Made by a program: the position numbers and the translations under genes. From positions 186,001 to 250,000 of the forward strand of contig NZ_CP017770.1 of assembly GCF_001857945.1 (NCBI RefSeq): 64,000 nucleotides of DNA, written 5' to 3'. Below the pieces are notes generated by a model that saw only the letters and a program-made list of their open reading frames with translations, made no database searches and had not been told where the DNA came from. Shown one piece after another: positions 31,152 to 40,766 of this stretch. How positions within the stretch are numbered: the stretch's first letter is position 1; every line of letters begins with the position of its first letter. Source of the DNA: Paenibacillus crassostreae. GTDB taxonomy: Bacteria; Bacillota; Bacilli; Paenibacillales; Paenibacillaceae.

Positions 31152-32051
31152 CTATTCCAAGCGAAACGAATGATTTATCCATCTTTTACGGTACTGGTGG
31201 GGCGTGACATCCATTTGTTCTTTAAATAGTTTGCAAAAATACGATACATTCGTCAAGCCTACCTCCTCAGCAATGAACGAGATGGGCTTGTTTGTCGTAG
31301 TTATTAAGCGAACAGACTGATGAATCCTGCGAGCAGCGATATATTGAGAAATGCTGACACCAGTTGCTTCTTTAAATAAATGAGAAAGGTGATAAGAAGA
31401 AAGGTGCAGTGATTGAGCCAAATCGTCTAACCGATAGGGAACATGATAGTTTTTTTCGATCCACTCTAGTATTCGTTCTACCTGGTGGCTTTTGCGTCCT
31501 ACGGTAGAAACCGTCAATTGCCCCTCCAGCTCATCCCACAATGGCTTAAGCGTATGAAAGACATTTATAAGAAACAGTGAAACTTCTTCCGCACGGTTTG
31601 TTTCGTTCAAATAAGGTATGCGTTCCACAAAGGTTTTAAACAGGTGAACCAGGATATGTTGGTCATTGAGACCATACAGACAAGGGGAGGACAGATTCCC
31701 TAGATAGATATGCCTAAAGTAAGTATGGAGGATGGGCCACTTCTCGAAATAGGCTTCAAACATCGAGGGTTCAAAAATAGCCAAAGATCGTTCAAAACAT
31801 GGGTTGTTCGAGTAGTCTAATTTAAGATGGTGAAGCTGATAGGGTTGAAAAATACAAAGCATACCCGGCTTAATCTCATAGCTTCGGTTGTTAACGATCA
31901 TCGTTCCGGAACCTTGGTGGATCAACAGGAACTCGATACCTAGGTGGGAATGGAATGTTTCAATATGTTCTTTGTTTTCGCTTTTGCGTCTATAGGCGAA
32001 ATGAATAGAGTTTTCATTGAAATTATATAGATCATATCGCAAACGGATCAC
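31152..32051 (-). CDS. AraC-family regulator with cupin domain
   Basis: The 299-residue protein has an N-terminal sugar-binding cupin (HSHLGIEFLLIHQGSG, then IKPGMLCIFQP) and a C-terminal double helix-turn-helix (YRLDDLAQSLHLSSYHLSHLFK and ISFIAEEVGL regions). It is divergent from the two oxidoreductase genes, which it probably activates in response to a sugar. A short gap of about 150 bases carries both promoters. Confidence 0.88.
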   Translation of the reverse strand: MIRLRYDLYNFNENSIHFAYRRKSENKEHIETFHSHLGIEFLLIHQGSGTMIVNNRSYEIKPGMLCIFQPYQLHHLKLDYSNNPCFERSLAIFEPSMFEAYFEKWPILHTYFRHIYLGNLSSPCLYGLNDQHILVHLFKTFVERIPYLNETNRAEEVSLFLINVFHTLKPLWDELEGQLTVSTVGRKSHQVERILEWIEKNYHVPYRLDDLAQSLHLSSYHLSHLFKEATGVSISQYIAARRIHQSVRLITTTNKPISFIAEEVGLTNVSYFCKLFKEQMDVTPHQYRKRWINHSFRLE

Positions 32052-32209
32052 CTCACCATGTTAGAATCTATTATAATTTTTTACTATAACCTGGAAACGG
32101 ATAAACAGCAATACAACGTTATTTTTACCACATTACAGGAGCACAATGAAACTTCTTCCTAAGATAATATTGATTAAGGACATCAATAAGGTAAGAGGAG
32201 GGATTGACC

Positions 32210-33361
32210 ATGCTAAAGGTTGCGATCATTGGAACAGGAGCCATCTCCATCACGCATATCAAAAGTTATTTAAAATTCAAGGAACGATGCGAGATTGTGG
32301 CTTTGTGTGATTTATATCCCGACAAAGCCGAAGCGAAGAAAATCGAATTCGGACTGGACGCTAAAGTTGTTAATGATTATAAAGAGCTTCTTCATGAGGA
32401 GATTGATCTCATTTCCATTTGTTTACCTCCGTATGCGCATGCTCCGATCGCGGTAGATTTTCTGAATGCGGGAAGCCATGTATTAGTGGAGAAGCCGATG
32501 GCATCCTCGCTCGAGGAATGCGACCTGATGATCGAAGCGGCGCTAAGGAGCGGGAAGGTGCTGTCAGTCGTAGCACAAAACAGGTTTACGAATCCAATCA
32601 TGAAGCTGAAAAAGATGCTGGACACCAGACTCGCAGGCCCGATCCTCCATGCTCAGGTCGATTCCTTCTGGTGGCGTGGCCATAGCTATTATGATCTTTG
32701 GTGGCGTGGTACCTGGGAGAAGGAAGGTGGGGGGTGTACACTCAACCATGCCGTTCATCATATTGACGCATTGCTCTGGATGATGGGACGTCCTGAACAG
32801 GTGCAAGCCTTCATGAGCAATGTAGCACACGACAATGCAGAAGTAGAAGATCTGTCTATTGCAATGCTTCGTTATGCTAATGGGGCATTGGGACAGATTA
32901 CGAGTTCGGTAGTGCATCATGGTGAGGAGCAACAATTCATTTTTCAAGGACAGCATGCCCGAATCTCAGCTCCTTGGAAATTTACTGCCTCTTCATCTAA
33001 ATCGAATGGTTTTCCGGAAAAGAATGCCCAACTGGAAGAGCAGCTTCAACAGGCATACGATAGCCTACCGAACTTGCCATACGAGGGACATGCTGCTCAA
33101 ATCGACAATGTCATGTACGCCATTGAGTCTGGAGAACCGCCATTGATTGACGGAATTAGTGGCCGAACAACTTTGGAAATGATCATGGCGATCTATAAGT
33201 CTGCCAGTACAGGTGAGAATGTCAGTCTTCCGCTGGTCGCCGGTGATCCGTTTTATACGAAAGCAGGCGTTCAACAGCATGCCATTCATTTTTACGAGAA
33301 AAGTGGACACGTTGAAAATTTCTCTGATCAACAGATCACGATCGATACAACTCAGGAATAA
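32210..33361 (+). CDS. Gfo/Idh/MocA-family sugar oxidoreductase
   Basis: The 383-residue protein has a Rossmann N terminus (VAIIGTGAISITH), the family's EKP motif (VLVEKPMASS) and a C-terminal alpha/beta domain with the catalytic-type His pair in NHAVHHIDALL. It is an NAD(P)-dependent dehydrogenase of a sugar or inositol. ATG 32210 lies seven bases after AGGAGGG. A TTG two codons earlier is less likely. It is the first gene of a pair. Confidence 0.88.
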   Translation: MLKVAIIGTGAISITHIKSYLKFKERCEIVALCDLYPDKAEAKKIEFGLDAKVVNDYKELLHEEIDLISICLPPYAHAPIAVDFLNAGSHVLVEKPMASSLEECDLMIEAALRSGKVLSVVAQNRFTNPIMKLKKMLDTRLAGPILHAQVDSFWWRGHSYYDLWWRGTWEKEGGGCTLNHAVHHIDALLWMMGRPEQVQAFMSNVAHDNAEVEDLSIAMLRYANGALGQITSSVVHHGEEQQFIFQGQHARISAPWKFTASSSKSNGFPEKNAQLEEQLQQAYDSLPNLPYEGHAAQIDNVMYAIESGEPPLIDGISGRTTLEMIMAIYKSASTGENVSLPLVAGDPFYTKAGVQQHAIHFYEKSGHVENFSDQQITIDTTQE

Positions 33362-33384
33362 ACAATCCTAATTTGAGGTGAATT

Positions 33385-34458
33385 ATGAATAGTAAAGATG
33401 GAATGAACTATGCACCCGTTGGAAAACCGTCTCCTGTAGTCAACCCCGGCGAATTCGTCATAGCGGCCATTGCTCTTGATCACGGTCATATTTATGGCAT
33501 GGTAAACGGGTTGCTAGAAGCAGGCGCTAATATCAAGTGGGTATATGACCGAGACCAAAAGAGAGCAGAGAACTTTAAGAGTAAGTATCCGCAAGTTCAA
33601 ATTGCTTCTTCAGAAGAGGAAGTGCTGGCAGATCCAGAAGTTCAATTGGTCGCCGGTGCGGCCATTACTTCTCAGCGCTGTGCACTAGGACTACGTGTCA
33701 TGGACGCGGGAAAGGATTATTTTACGGACAAAGCACCATTTACAACGCTGGAACAGCTGGAGCTGGCCCGTGCAAAGGTAATCGAAACAGGTAAAAAGTA
33801 CATGGTGTATTACAGTGAGAGAATTCATGTCGAAGCTGCTGTATATGCGGGTCAACTGATCGACAGTGGGGCAATCGGAAGGGTCGTGCAGGTTACCGGC
33901 TTCGGACCGCATCGCTTGAACGCATCCGCACGTCCGGAATGGTTCTTCCAAAAGGAACATTATGGCGGTATTCTCTGCGATATTGGAAGTCATCAAATCG
34001 AGCAATTCCTGTATTATGCCGACTGCAAGAACGCCGAAGTGATGCACAGTAAAATCGCCAATTATAGCTGCCCTGAATATCCGGGACTTGACGATTTCGG
34101 CGATGCGACGCTACTAGGGGATAATGGTGCCACGAACTATTTTCGGGTGGACTGGTTGACGCCGGATGGTTTGAGCACTTGGGGAGACGGACGGACGCTT
34201 ATTCTGGGAACGAAAGGCTACATAGAACTCAGAAAGTATGTTGATATCGGCCGAGACCGCTCAGGTGATCATGTCTACTTGGTCAACCAAGAGGGAGAAT
34301 ATCATTTCGAAGTAAGTGGGAAGGTCGGTTATCCATTCTTTGGTGAACTGATTTTGGACTGCTTGAATCGGACTGAAAATGCAATGACACAAAATCACGC
34401 TTTCCTGGCAGCGGAGTTATGCCTGATCGCTCAAAAAAGCGCATTTATCATTCAATAG
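33385..34458 (+). CDS. Gfo/Idh/MocA-family oxidoreductase
   Basis: The 357-residue protein is a second, divergent member of the same family. It has a degenerate Rossmann start (FVIAAIALDHGHIYGM), TDKAPF in the place of the EKP motif with the Lys kept, and GGILCDIGSHQIEQFLYY carrying the usual Asp and His. It follows the first oxidoreductase by 23 bases. The pair may act on successive positions of one sugar. The substrate is unknown. Confidence 0.85.
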   Translation: MNSKDGMNYAPVGKPSPVVNPGEFVIAAIALDHGHIYGMVNGLLEAGANIKWVYDRDQKRAENFKSKYPQVQIASSEEEVLADPEVQLVAGAAITSQRCALGLRVMDAGKDYFTDKAPFTTLEQLELARAKVIETGKKYMVYYSERIHVEAAVYAGQLIDSGAIGRVVQVTGFGPHRLNASARPEWFFQKEHYGGILCDIGSHQIEQFLYYADCKNAEVMHSKIANYSCPEYPGLDDFGDATLLGDNGATNYFRVDWLTPDGLSTWGDGRTLILGTKGYIELRKYVDIGRDRSGDHVYLVNQEGEYHFEVSGKVGYPFFGELILDCLNRTENAMTQNHAFLAAELCLIAQKSAFIIQ

Positions 34459-34565
34459 TCAATGGTCTGTAACTGAAAACTTATATCGAGTTCGTAGGCC
34501 GATGTTCTATCCAACTGGATATATATAACATTTGCTAATATTCATTCCTTTTGAATAATTTAAAA

Positions 34566-34645
34566 TGCCCAACAATTACTGATAAGTGAAGCAGATAGTT
34601 ACGTCCTGATTGGATGTGTGTCTCTTATCAATTGTCGGGCTTTTA
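34566..34645 (+). terminator. Long-stem terminator of the oxidoreductase pair
   Basis: GCCCAACAATTACTGATAAG pairs with CTTATCAATTGTCGGGC with small bulges across a loop of about 35 bases, then TTTTAT. It lies 110 bases after the stop codon. Confidence 0.6.
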
Positions 34646-34769
34646 TGCTGCTAATTACTGAATCGTATGGTTGGTATAGATTGATTAAATGGATAAATTA
34701 CGATTTGAATTAACAAGTGTTTTTAGTTTGACGTTAGCATATTGGGAAGAAGATAGGAGCGTTGCGCAC

Positions 34770-37004
34770 ATGAAGAGGAAAAATTGGTTCTATCGCATGA
34801 TGCTTTCGTATACTCCGATTTTCTTTGTGGTCATATCCTCAATCATATTTATTTTTTTTCTTGTGCTCAATAATACGGCAGAGAATAAGTATAGGGAGAC
34901 CACAGAAGCCATCTTAGAACGGGTGGTCCATAATACGGATGTTCACTTCATGTTGATTGAGCGTAATGTTGTAAGTCAATTACTGAAGGACCGCACTATC
35001 CAATCCTTTTTTTCAGAAGGAAATAAATCCGCGTATCAATATTATGATATACAAAACAAATTAATTGAATTAAAGTCGACGTTCCCCTTTCAAAATACGA
35101 TATACCTCTACAATGAAGCAGATGAACGAATCGTTTCTGATTCTGGTTCCTATTCTATCCAAAAATTTGGTGATCGAGAATTTCTCCAGACTAATTACGC
35201 GCTGGAAGAGCCAAGCGGTTGGAATAATCCCCGACCGTTTACACAAATGACCTTGGATGATAACCAACAGCATGTCGTTTCACTTGTGAAATATTACTAT
35301 GATGGCGATAACAAAGTAGGAGCAGTCGCCGTAAACGTGTATTTAAGCTATTTTATCGATTACCTTAACAGTTTTAATGAAAGCGGCATCAATGTTATAC
35401 AGTTAGCAGATGCCACATTTCACGAACCTTCCTATCAAGAGCCCAATTCTCCAGTTATTGTAGTTAGTTCTGATTACACGGGGTGGGAATATGCGGCAAG
35501 CGGCGTGGTTCAGAAGAGTTATAATGTGCTTTCTCACTTCTCTAAGGTATGGATGATTATTGTTGTAATGATCATTGTTATTGCCCTAATCGGGTTTACT
35601 TTGGTAACTCATATGCATTATAAGCCGATTGAGTCCATTCTGGAGAAGGTAGGTCATTTCTCTACACGGAAGAGTGAAGATTTAGGGATTAGAAAAACGA
35701 GAAAACAGAATGAGTTCGCGTTCATTGAGATGGCACTGGACCAGTTGATCAAGAAGTCACTCGACTACGAAAATCTGTTTAAGGAAGACAGCATGCTCAG
35801 AAAGCAAAAATTACTCCATGACCTTCTGTCAGGACATCAGGTGTTGTCGCAGGAACAGTTCAAGAACCAGCTTTCCGCTTGGAATGTATCGATTCAGTAT
35901 GACCGGCTTAGTGTGATCGTTGCCGAAATCGATGATTATTCGGGCTTCACACAAAAGTATAAGCTTAGTGATCAACATTTACTTAAATTTATTGTAGAGA
36001 ATGCCTTTCATGAACTGGGACATCAGAACAATATTTTCGTATGGCATGCCTGGATGGAGCCTGAGCGTATTGCATTTGTCACCCATCATCTGAAATCCGG
36101 ATTTCATCACACCACAACAATAACAGAATTAGCCGAAGAACTGCAGAGATGGGTTCAGCTTAACCTGGAGTTAACCATTAGTATTGGAGTGGGGGCAGAC
36201 TCAGATTCCATTATCAGTATCACAGAATCATATCAGAACGCAAAAGAAAATGTCTCCCTAAAAACCATTTTTGGTACCAACACCATCATTGACAACCGGA
36301 GAACCGCTGGAAAGTTAAGCCTGGACAGCTATGCCTACCTGCAAGTGCTGGAAAGCGCAGCTCAGTCCTTCCGCATGAATGAAAGTGATTGGAGAGAAAA
36401 ACTGACGCATATTTTCAATAAGCTTCGGGAGATGCGGTTCGGGAAGTCTGATATGAATGTTTTCGTTTATAACTTCTTGATCCAGATCGAAAAGGTAATT
36501 GCTACCCTGTCCCCGGCTATTCAGGAAGGATGGAAAAACGACTACCAGCACTTAATTGTAGAATTGACGGATCGAATTGAAACGTTGGATAAGCTTGAAG
36601 AGAAGCTCATGACCTTGATGTCGGAATTCGAGGCCTTCGTGGATCTGGACCGACAAGCACGGAGACATCATAGCCTTGCTCTTCAGGCGAAATCCTATAT
36701 TGATGCGAATTATGCCAATCCTGACTTATCCCTGACACGCGTAAGCGAATATCTCAATCTGCAACCCAGCACATTAAGTCAATTATTCAAGGAGGAGCTG
36801 GGCGGCAAATTTATAGATTAAGTTCTTAAGGTGAGATTGGAGCATGCCAAACACCTGCTAAAAGAGACAGATAATTCGATCCAATCCATTGCTGAACAAA
36901 TTGGGTATTTGAATGTCATCTCTTTCTACCGTGTATTTAAGAAGGTTCAAGACGTGCCGCCAGGAGAATATCGAAATATGTACCGTGCCAGTCCGGACAC
37001 TTAA
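34770..37004 (+). pseudogene. Membrane AraC-type regulator with in-frame stop
   Basis: The reading frame encodes a one-component regulator: a membrane segment at about residues 10-33, an extracytoplasmic sensor of about 230 residues, a second segment near 270-292, a HAMP-like and GGDEF-like cytoplasmic region, and a C-terminal AraC domain. A TAA at 36819-36821 splits that domain after GGKFID. The same frame goes on with VLKVRLEHAKHLL and the second helix-turn-helix up to a stop at 37004. Family members have an aromatic residue there, so one base change explains it. The truncated product (683 residues) would lack half of its DNA-binding domain. ATG 34770 follows AGGAGCG. Confidence 0.8.
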
Positions 37005-37026
37005 ATAATCATGGAGCGAGGAGCGG

Positions 37027-38583
37027 ATGATCTTGATTGTCAGATATACCAAGTATCTCTTCATTGGATTGCTCATGTTACTGATGGGTTGCAGCGAACA
37101 GCTGGAGGCGGATCATGATGTTGTCAATCCTTTTGGAGATGAGAAGATGACAACATTAAGGATTGCGTTATTCGATAGGAATAATAAACCGAGCGATGCT
37201 CCTGAAATAACGAATAATTTCATGACACAATACATACAGGAGCAATTCGGAGATCCTAATCGAATTAAGATCGAATTCGTGACGATTCCCAGGTCGGAGG
37301 AAGTAGAGAAGCTGAATATTCTTATTAAGGCGAATCAGGCACCGGATATCGTCTTTACTTATCTAGAACCTGTCGTTGCAAATCTAGTATCCCGTGGTGC
37401 ATTAACGGATCTGACCTCTTTACTTAATGAATATGGAGATGATCTCAAGCAGGTGCTGGGAGAAGAAGTTTTACAATATGGGGTATTTGAAGGGAAACAG
37501 TACGCTATTCCAGCCAAAAGAATATTACGGGCCCAAAGCACGACCCTGATCCGTGAGGATTGGCTTCAGGAAGTGGGACTACCGTTACCTGAAACAACAG
37601 AGGAGTTTTATACTGCCCTTAACGCGTTTAAGGAGAAGATGCCGGGAAAAGCGGGAGAGGAGGTTATCCCATACAGTCTCATTGATTATTACCATATGCT
37701 TCACCTGCAATATTCCTTTTGGGATTGGGACCACATTACGGAAGAAGACTTGTATGCGAATCCAAGATGGGTGATGCCTGGGAATAAGGATGCCTTCAGG
37801 TTCCTCAATCAGCTGTACCATGAAGGGCTGATCGATCCTAATTTTGCTTTTGATCGGGACATGAAAAAGTACAAAGAGGATTTCACTTACGGACGAATCG
37901 GAGCCACCACACCGAATACCATTGAGCCTGTATATATGGGTCATCTGGCAGAACTGAAGAAGCATGAACCTTCAGCTGTCTTCACACCGATTGATCCGTT
38001 TACTAGCAAAAATGGACAGCATCCTAAACCGATTAATGAAGTGAATGGCATGTACATCATGGTACCGAAGATCAGTAAACATGCGGAAGAGGCTGTGAAA
38101 TATTTGAACTGGATGGCGAATCCCGAACATTATATTCCCTTGCAGAACGGAATTGAAGGATTAACCTATGAAATGAAGGATGGAATACCCGTCACGCTTG
38201 AGAACGAAGATACGAAACGTATGATGTACAATTACTTTGATTACTGTATCATTTTCAACGGGAAATTTATTAGTCCTGTGAATGAGGAACTTAATATTAA
38301 TGCTAATACGTATAATCCACAATATAGTCAATTTACAATGAAAAGCATTGAGTATGGGATGAAGGATGGAATAGAACTTCCGCGTATTCGAACCGTTATT
38401 GAATCTGAGATTAAATATATGGATGTCTTAACGGAAAAGTATGATGAGGTTTTCGTAAAAGTGGTCACAGCCCAACCGGAACAATTTGATGCTGTATATG
38501 ATAAGGAAGTTGAAGATTATATGTCCATGGGCGGAGAGCAAGTCATGATTGAGAAACGTACCGCTTATCGTGCAGAACAATAA
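37027..38583 (+). CDS. Lpl-type ABC importer binding lipoprotein
   Basis: The 518-residue protein has a short signal peptide and lipobox LMGC near residue 19-22, then a family 1 solute-binding fold. It is a paralogue of the protein at 40767, which has the same length and many shared strings (DIVFTY, ITNNFMT/ITDNFMT, FDYCII). It starts 22 bases after the regulator frame and has its own terminator. The ATG is only four bases from AGGAG, so a TTG two codons on is possible. Confidence 0.88.
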   Translation: MILIVRYTKYLFIGLLMLLMGCSEQLEADHDVVNPFGDEKMTTLRIALFDRNNKPSDAPEITNNFMTQYIQEQFGDPNRIKIEFVTIPRSEEVEKLNILIKANQAPDIVFTYLEPVVANLVSRGALTDLTSLLNEYGDDLKQVLGEEVLQYGVFEGKQYAIPAKRILRAQSTTLIREDWLQEVGLPLPETTEEFYTALNAFKEKMPGKAGEEVIPYSLIDYYHMLHLQYSFWDWDHITEEDLYANPRWVMPGNKDAFRFLNQLYHEGLIDPNFAFDRDMKKYKEDFTYGRIGATTPNTIEPVYMGHLAELKKHEPSAVFTPIDPFTSKNGQHPKPINEVNGMYIMVPKISKHAEEAVKYLNWMANPEHYIPLQNGIEGLTYEMKDGIPVTLENEDTKRMMYNYFDYCIIFNGKFISPVNEELNINANTYNPQYSQFTMKSIEYGMKDGIELPRIRTVIESEIKYMDVLTEKYDEVFVKVVTAQPEQFDAVYDKEVEDYMSMGGEQVMIEKRTAYRAEQ

Positions 38584-38596
38584 CTATATCTTTTTT

Positions 38597-38623
38597 CGTC
38601 CCATTACGGTGGGGCGTTTTTTT
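38597..38623 (+). terminator. Terminator after the first binding protein
   Basis: CGTCCCA and TGGGGCG pair (one G-T wobble) around TTACGG, followed by seven T. It separates this gene from the permeases, which must have another promoter in 38624-38892. Confidence 0.8.
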
Positions 38624-38892
38624 GTTTTTTAAGGCTGCGTCCGTAATCTTTACGGCTGTTAACAAATAATGAATACCTCATAAAAAAAGATAGTTCTATT
38701 CGCCAAGGGATGCGAAGACTTAAAAAAGAGTGAAGTAATCCAAAAACAAAAAGAGTAATCAGAAAAAATCAAGAGAATATTCAAAAACATAAGCGGTATT
38801 GTACTGTGGAGACATATAAAAGTCGATCACGCTTCTTGCTTGTAGTTAAGATGCTGTCGCTCTGGATCGAACTTGGAAAGGATATGAGGTTT

Positions 38893-39837
38893 ATGCAAAT
38901 TAGTACGCGTCAACAAAACAGGCTGTTTACGGCCAACCGAAGGCGGATAGCAGCTGTAAAACGTCAATGGCCATTGTATATCTTCATGTTAGCTCCAATG
39001 GCATTCTTCATTATCTTTAAGTACCTCCCCATGGCAGGGGTGGTGGTCGCTTTTAAGGACTATAACATCTTTAAGGGCGTCATTGGGAGTGAATGGATCG
39101 GGCTGGATGTGTTTCGAGAGATTTTTGCCCAACCGCAGTTCTATAAAGCGCTTCGTAATACGCTCATGTTAAATGTGATCTCATTGCTGACATTTCCAGT
39201 CCCGATCATTTTGGCGATCCTGCTGAATGAGCTGCGCATGAAATGGTTCAAACGACTTAGCCAAACGCTCTTGTATCTGCCTCATTTTATTTCCTGGGTT
39301 ATTGTTGGTGGTATGGCAATCCGATTATTGGCCACGAATACAGGAAGTGTGAATGAATTCATTACAGGGTTAGGCGGAACACCTATTCCGTTTCTAGAGG
39401 ACTCGTTACATTGGATAGCTACATATGTAGGAATTGGTGTATGGCGTCATGCAGGCTGGGGGATGATTCTCTATTTGGCAGCGCTTACCGGAATCAATAA
39501 AGAGCTATATGAAGCCGCTGATGTGGATGGAGCCAGTCGAATGAGAAAGATTTGGCATATTACACTGCCTGGGATTAAGCCTACGATTGTTGTCTTGTTT
39601 ATAATCCAGATCGGGCATATGGCTGATATCGGCTTCGAACAGCCTTATGCATTGCAGAACGGATATGTGATGGATGTCGCTCAGGTCATCAGCACCTATG
39701 TTTACACAGTTGGAATTCAATCAGCTCAATTTGCTCTCGCTACAGCAGTTGGATTATTCCAATCCGTCGTCGGTGTAATCTTACTACTGTCTGCTGAACT
39801 GGTCTCAAGAAAAGTGAACAACCAAGGGATTTTCTAG
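38893..39837 (+). CDS. Lpl-type ABC importer permease, first
   Basis: The protein has six predicted membrane segments and the EAA motif in YEAADVDGASRMRKI. The start is set at ATG 38893 (MQISTRQQ...), ten bases from AAAGGA. Earlier in-frame ATGs at 38806 and 38884 lack suitable spacing, and the extra residues are not typical of the family. The resulting protein is 314 residues, the usual length. It works with the permease 11 bases downstream. Confidence 0.88.
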   Translation: MQISTRQQNRLFTANRRRIAAVKRQWPLYIFMLAPMAFFIIFKYLPMAGVVVAFKDYNIFKGVIGSEWIGLDVFREIFAQPQFYKALRNTLMLNVISLLTFPVPIILAILLNELRMKWFKRLSQTLLYLPHFISWVIVGGMAIRLLATNTGSVNEFITGLGGTPIPFLEDSLHWIATYVGIGVWRHAGWGMILYLAALTGINKELYEAADVDGASRMRKIWHITLPGIKPTIVVLFIIQIGHMADIGFEQPYALQNGYVMDVAQVISTYVYTVGIQSAQFALATAVGLFQSVVGVILLLSAELVSRKVNNQGIF

Positions 39838-39848
39838 GAGGTATAGAA

Positions 39849-40721
39849 GTGCTGCGAAACCCATCCGAAAAATTAACCAACGCCATGATTATGATTATCA
39901 TTGGAAGCATTGCTCTGTTATGTATCGTTCCGATGATTCATATCTTCGCATTATCCTTCAGCGGCAACAGAGCCCTTATGTCAGGAGAAGTATTCTTGTG
40001 GCCAGTCGATTGGAACTTAAATTCTTACAAAGAAATTTTCAGCGATATGGCCATGATCCGCTCGCTTATGCTCACAGTTATTCTTGTTACTGTCTATACA
40101 GGTATCGCGCTTGCGATGACCACAATAGCGGCATATGCCTTAAGCCGCAGGGATTTTAAAGGAAAGAATATTATGTTCGGCATGATTATTATCACAATGT
40201 TCTTTAATCCGGGGATCATCCCTAACTATTTACTTATGAAAGAGCTTCATTTGTTAGATTCGTTGGCGTCGCTTATTCTACCGATTGCAATTAATGCTTT
40301 TCTATTGATCATTATGAAAACATCCTTTTCTCAAATTCCAACTGAATTAGAGGATTCTGCCTGGATGGACGGATGTAACCATTTTCGGTTTCTGATCCAG
40401 ATCGTTCTTCCGCTGCAAGTACCGATTCTGGTGACCATCGCCCTGTACTCCGCCGTAGACAGGTGGAATATGTTTCAGGATGCATTGTTCTATATCAACA
40501 ATATTGACCTCTATCCGCTGCAGCTTAAGCTCTATCAACTGGTCATCAACAGTCAAGTCAATGATGCTACAGCACAAGAGGGTTTCAATTCCTCTACACC
40601 AATCCCACAGGGATTACAATCAGCCAGTATCGTATTTGCAACCTTACCGATTATTCTGGTGTACCCTTGGGTGCAGAAATATTTCATCTCAGGAAGACTG
40701 GTTGGGGCTGTAAAAGGTTAA
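39849..40721 (+). CDS. Lpl-type ABC importer permease, second
   Basis: The 290-residue permease has six predicted segments, an EAA-loop variant LEDSAWMDGCNHFRF in which the usual EAA reads EDS-A, and the characteristic VQKYFISGRLVGAVKG end. It starts with GTG after AGGAGGT. It forms an operon with the permease before and the binding protein after it. There is no ATPase. Confidence 0.9.
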   Translation: MLRNPSEKLTNAMIMIIIGSIALLCIVPMIHIFALSFSGNRALMSGEVFLWPVDWNLNSYKEIFSDMAMIRSLMLTVILVTVYTGIALAMTTIAAYALSRRDFKGKNIMFGMIIITMFFNPGIIPNYLLMKELHLLDSLASLILPIAINAFLLIIMKTSFSQIPTELEDSAWMDGCNHFRFLIQIVLPLQVPILVTIALYSAVDRWNMFQDALFYINNIDLYPLQLKLYQLVINSQVNDATAQEGFNSSTPIPQGLQSASIVFATLPIILVYPWVQKYFISGRLVGAVKG

Positions 40722-40766
40722 TGAAAGTATTCCTATATTAAAGACGAGAAAAGGGAGGCTAATCAC

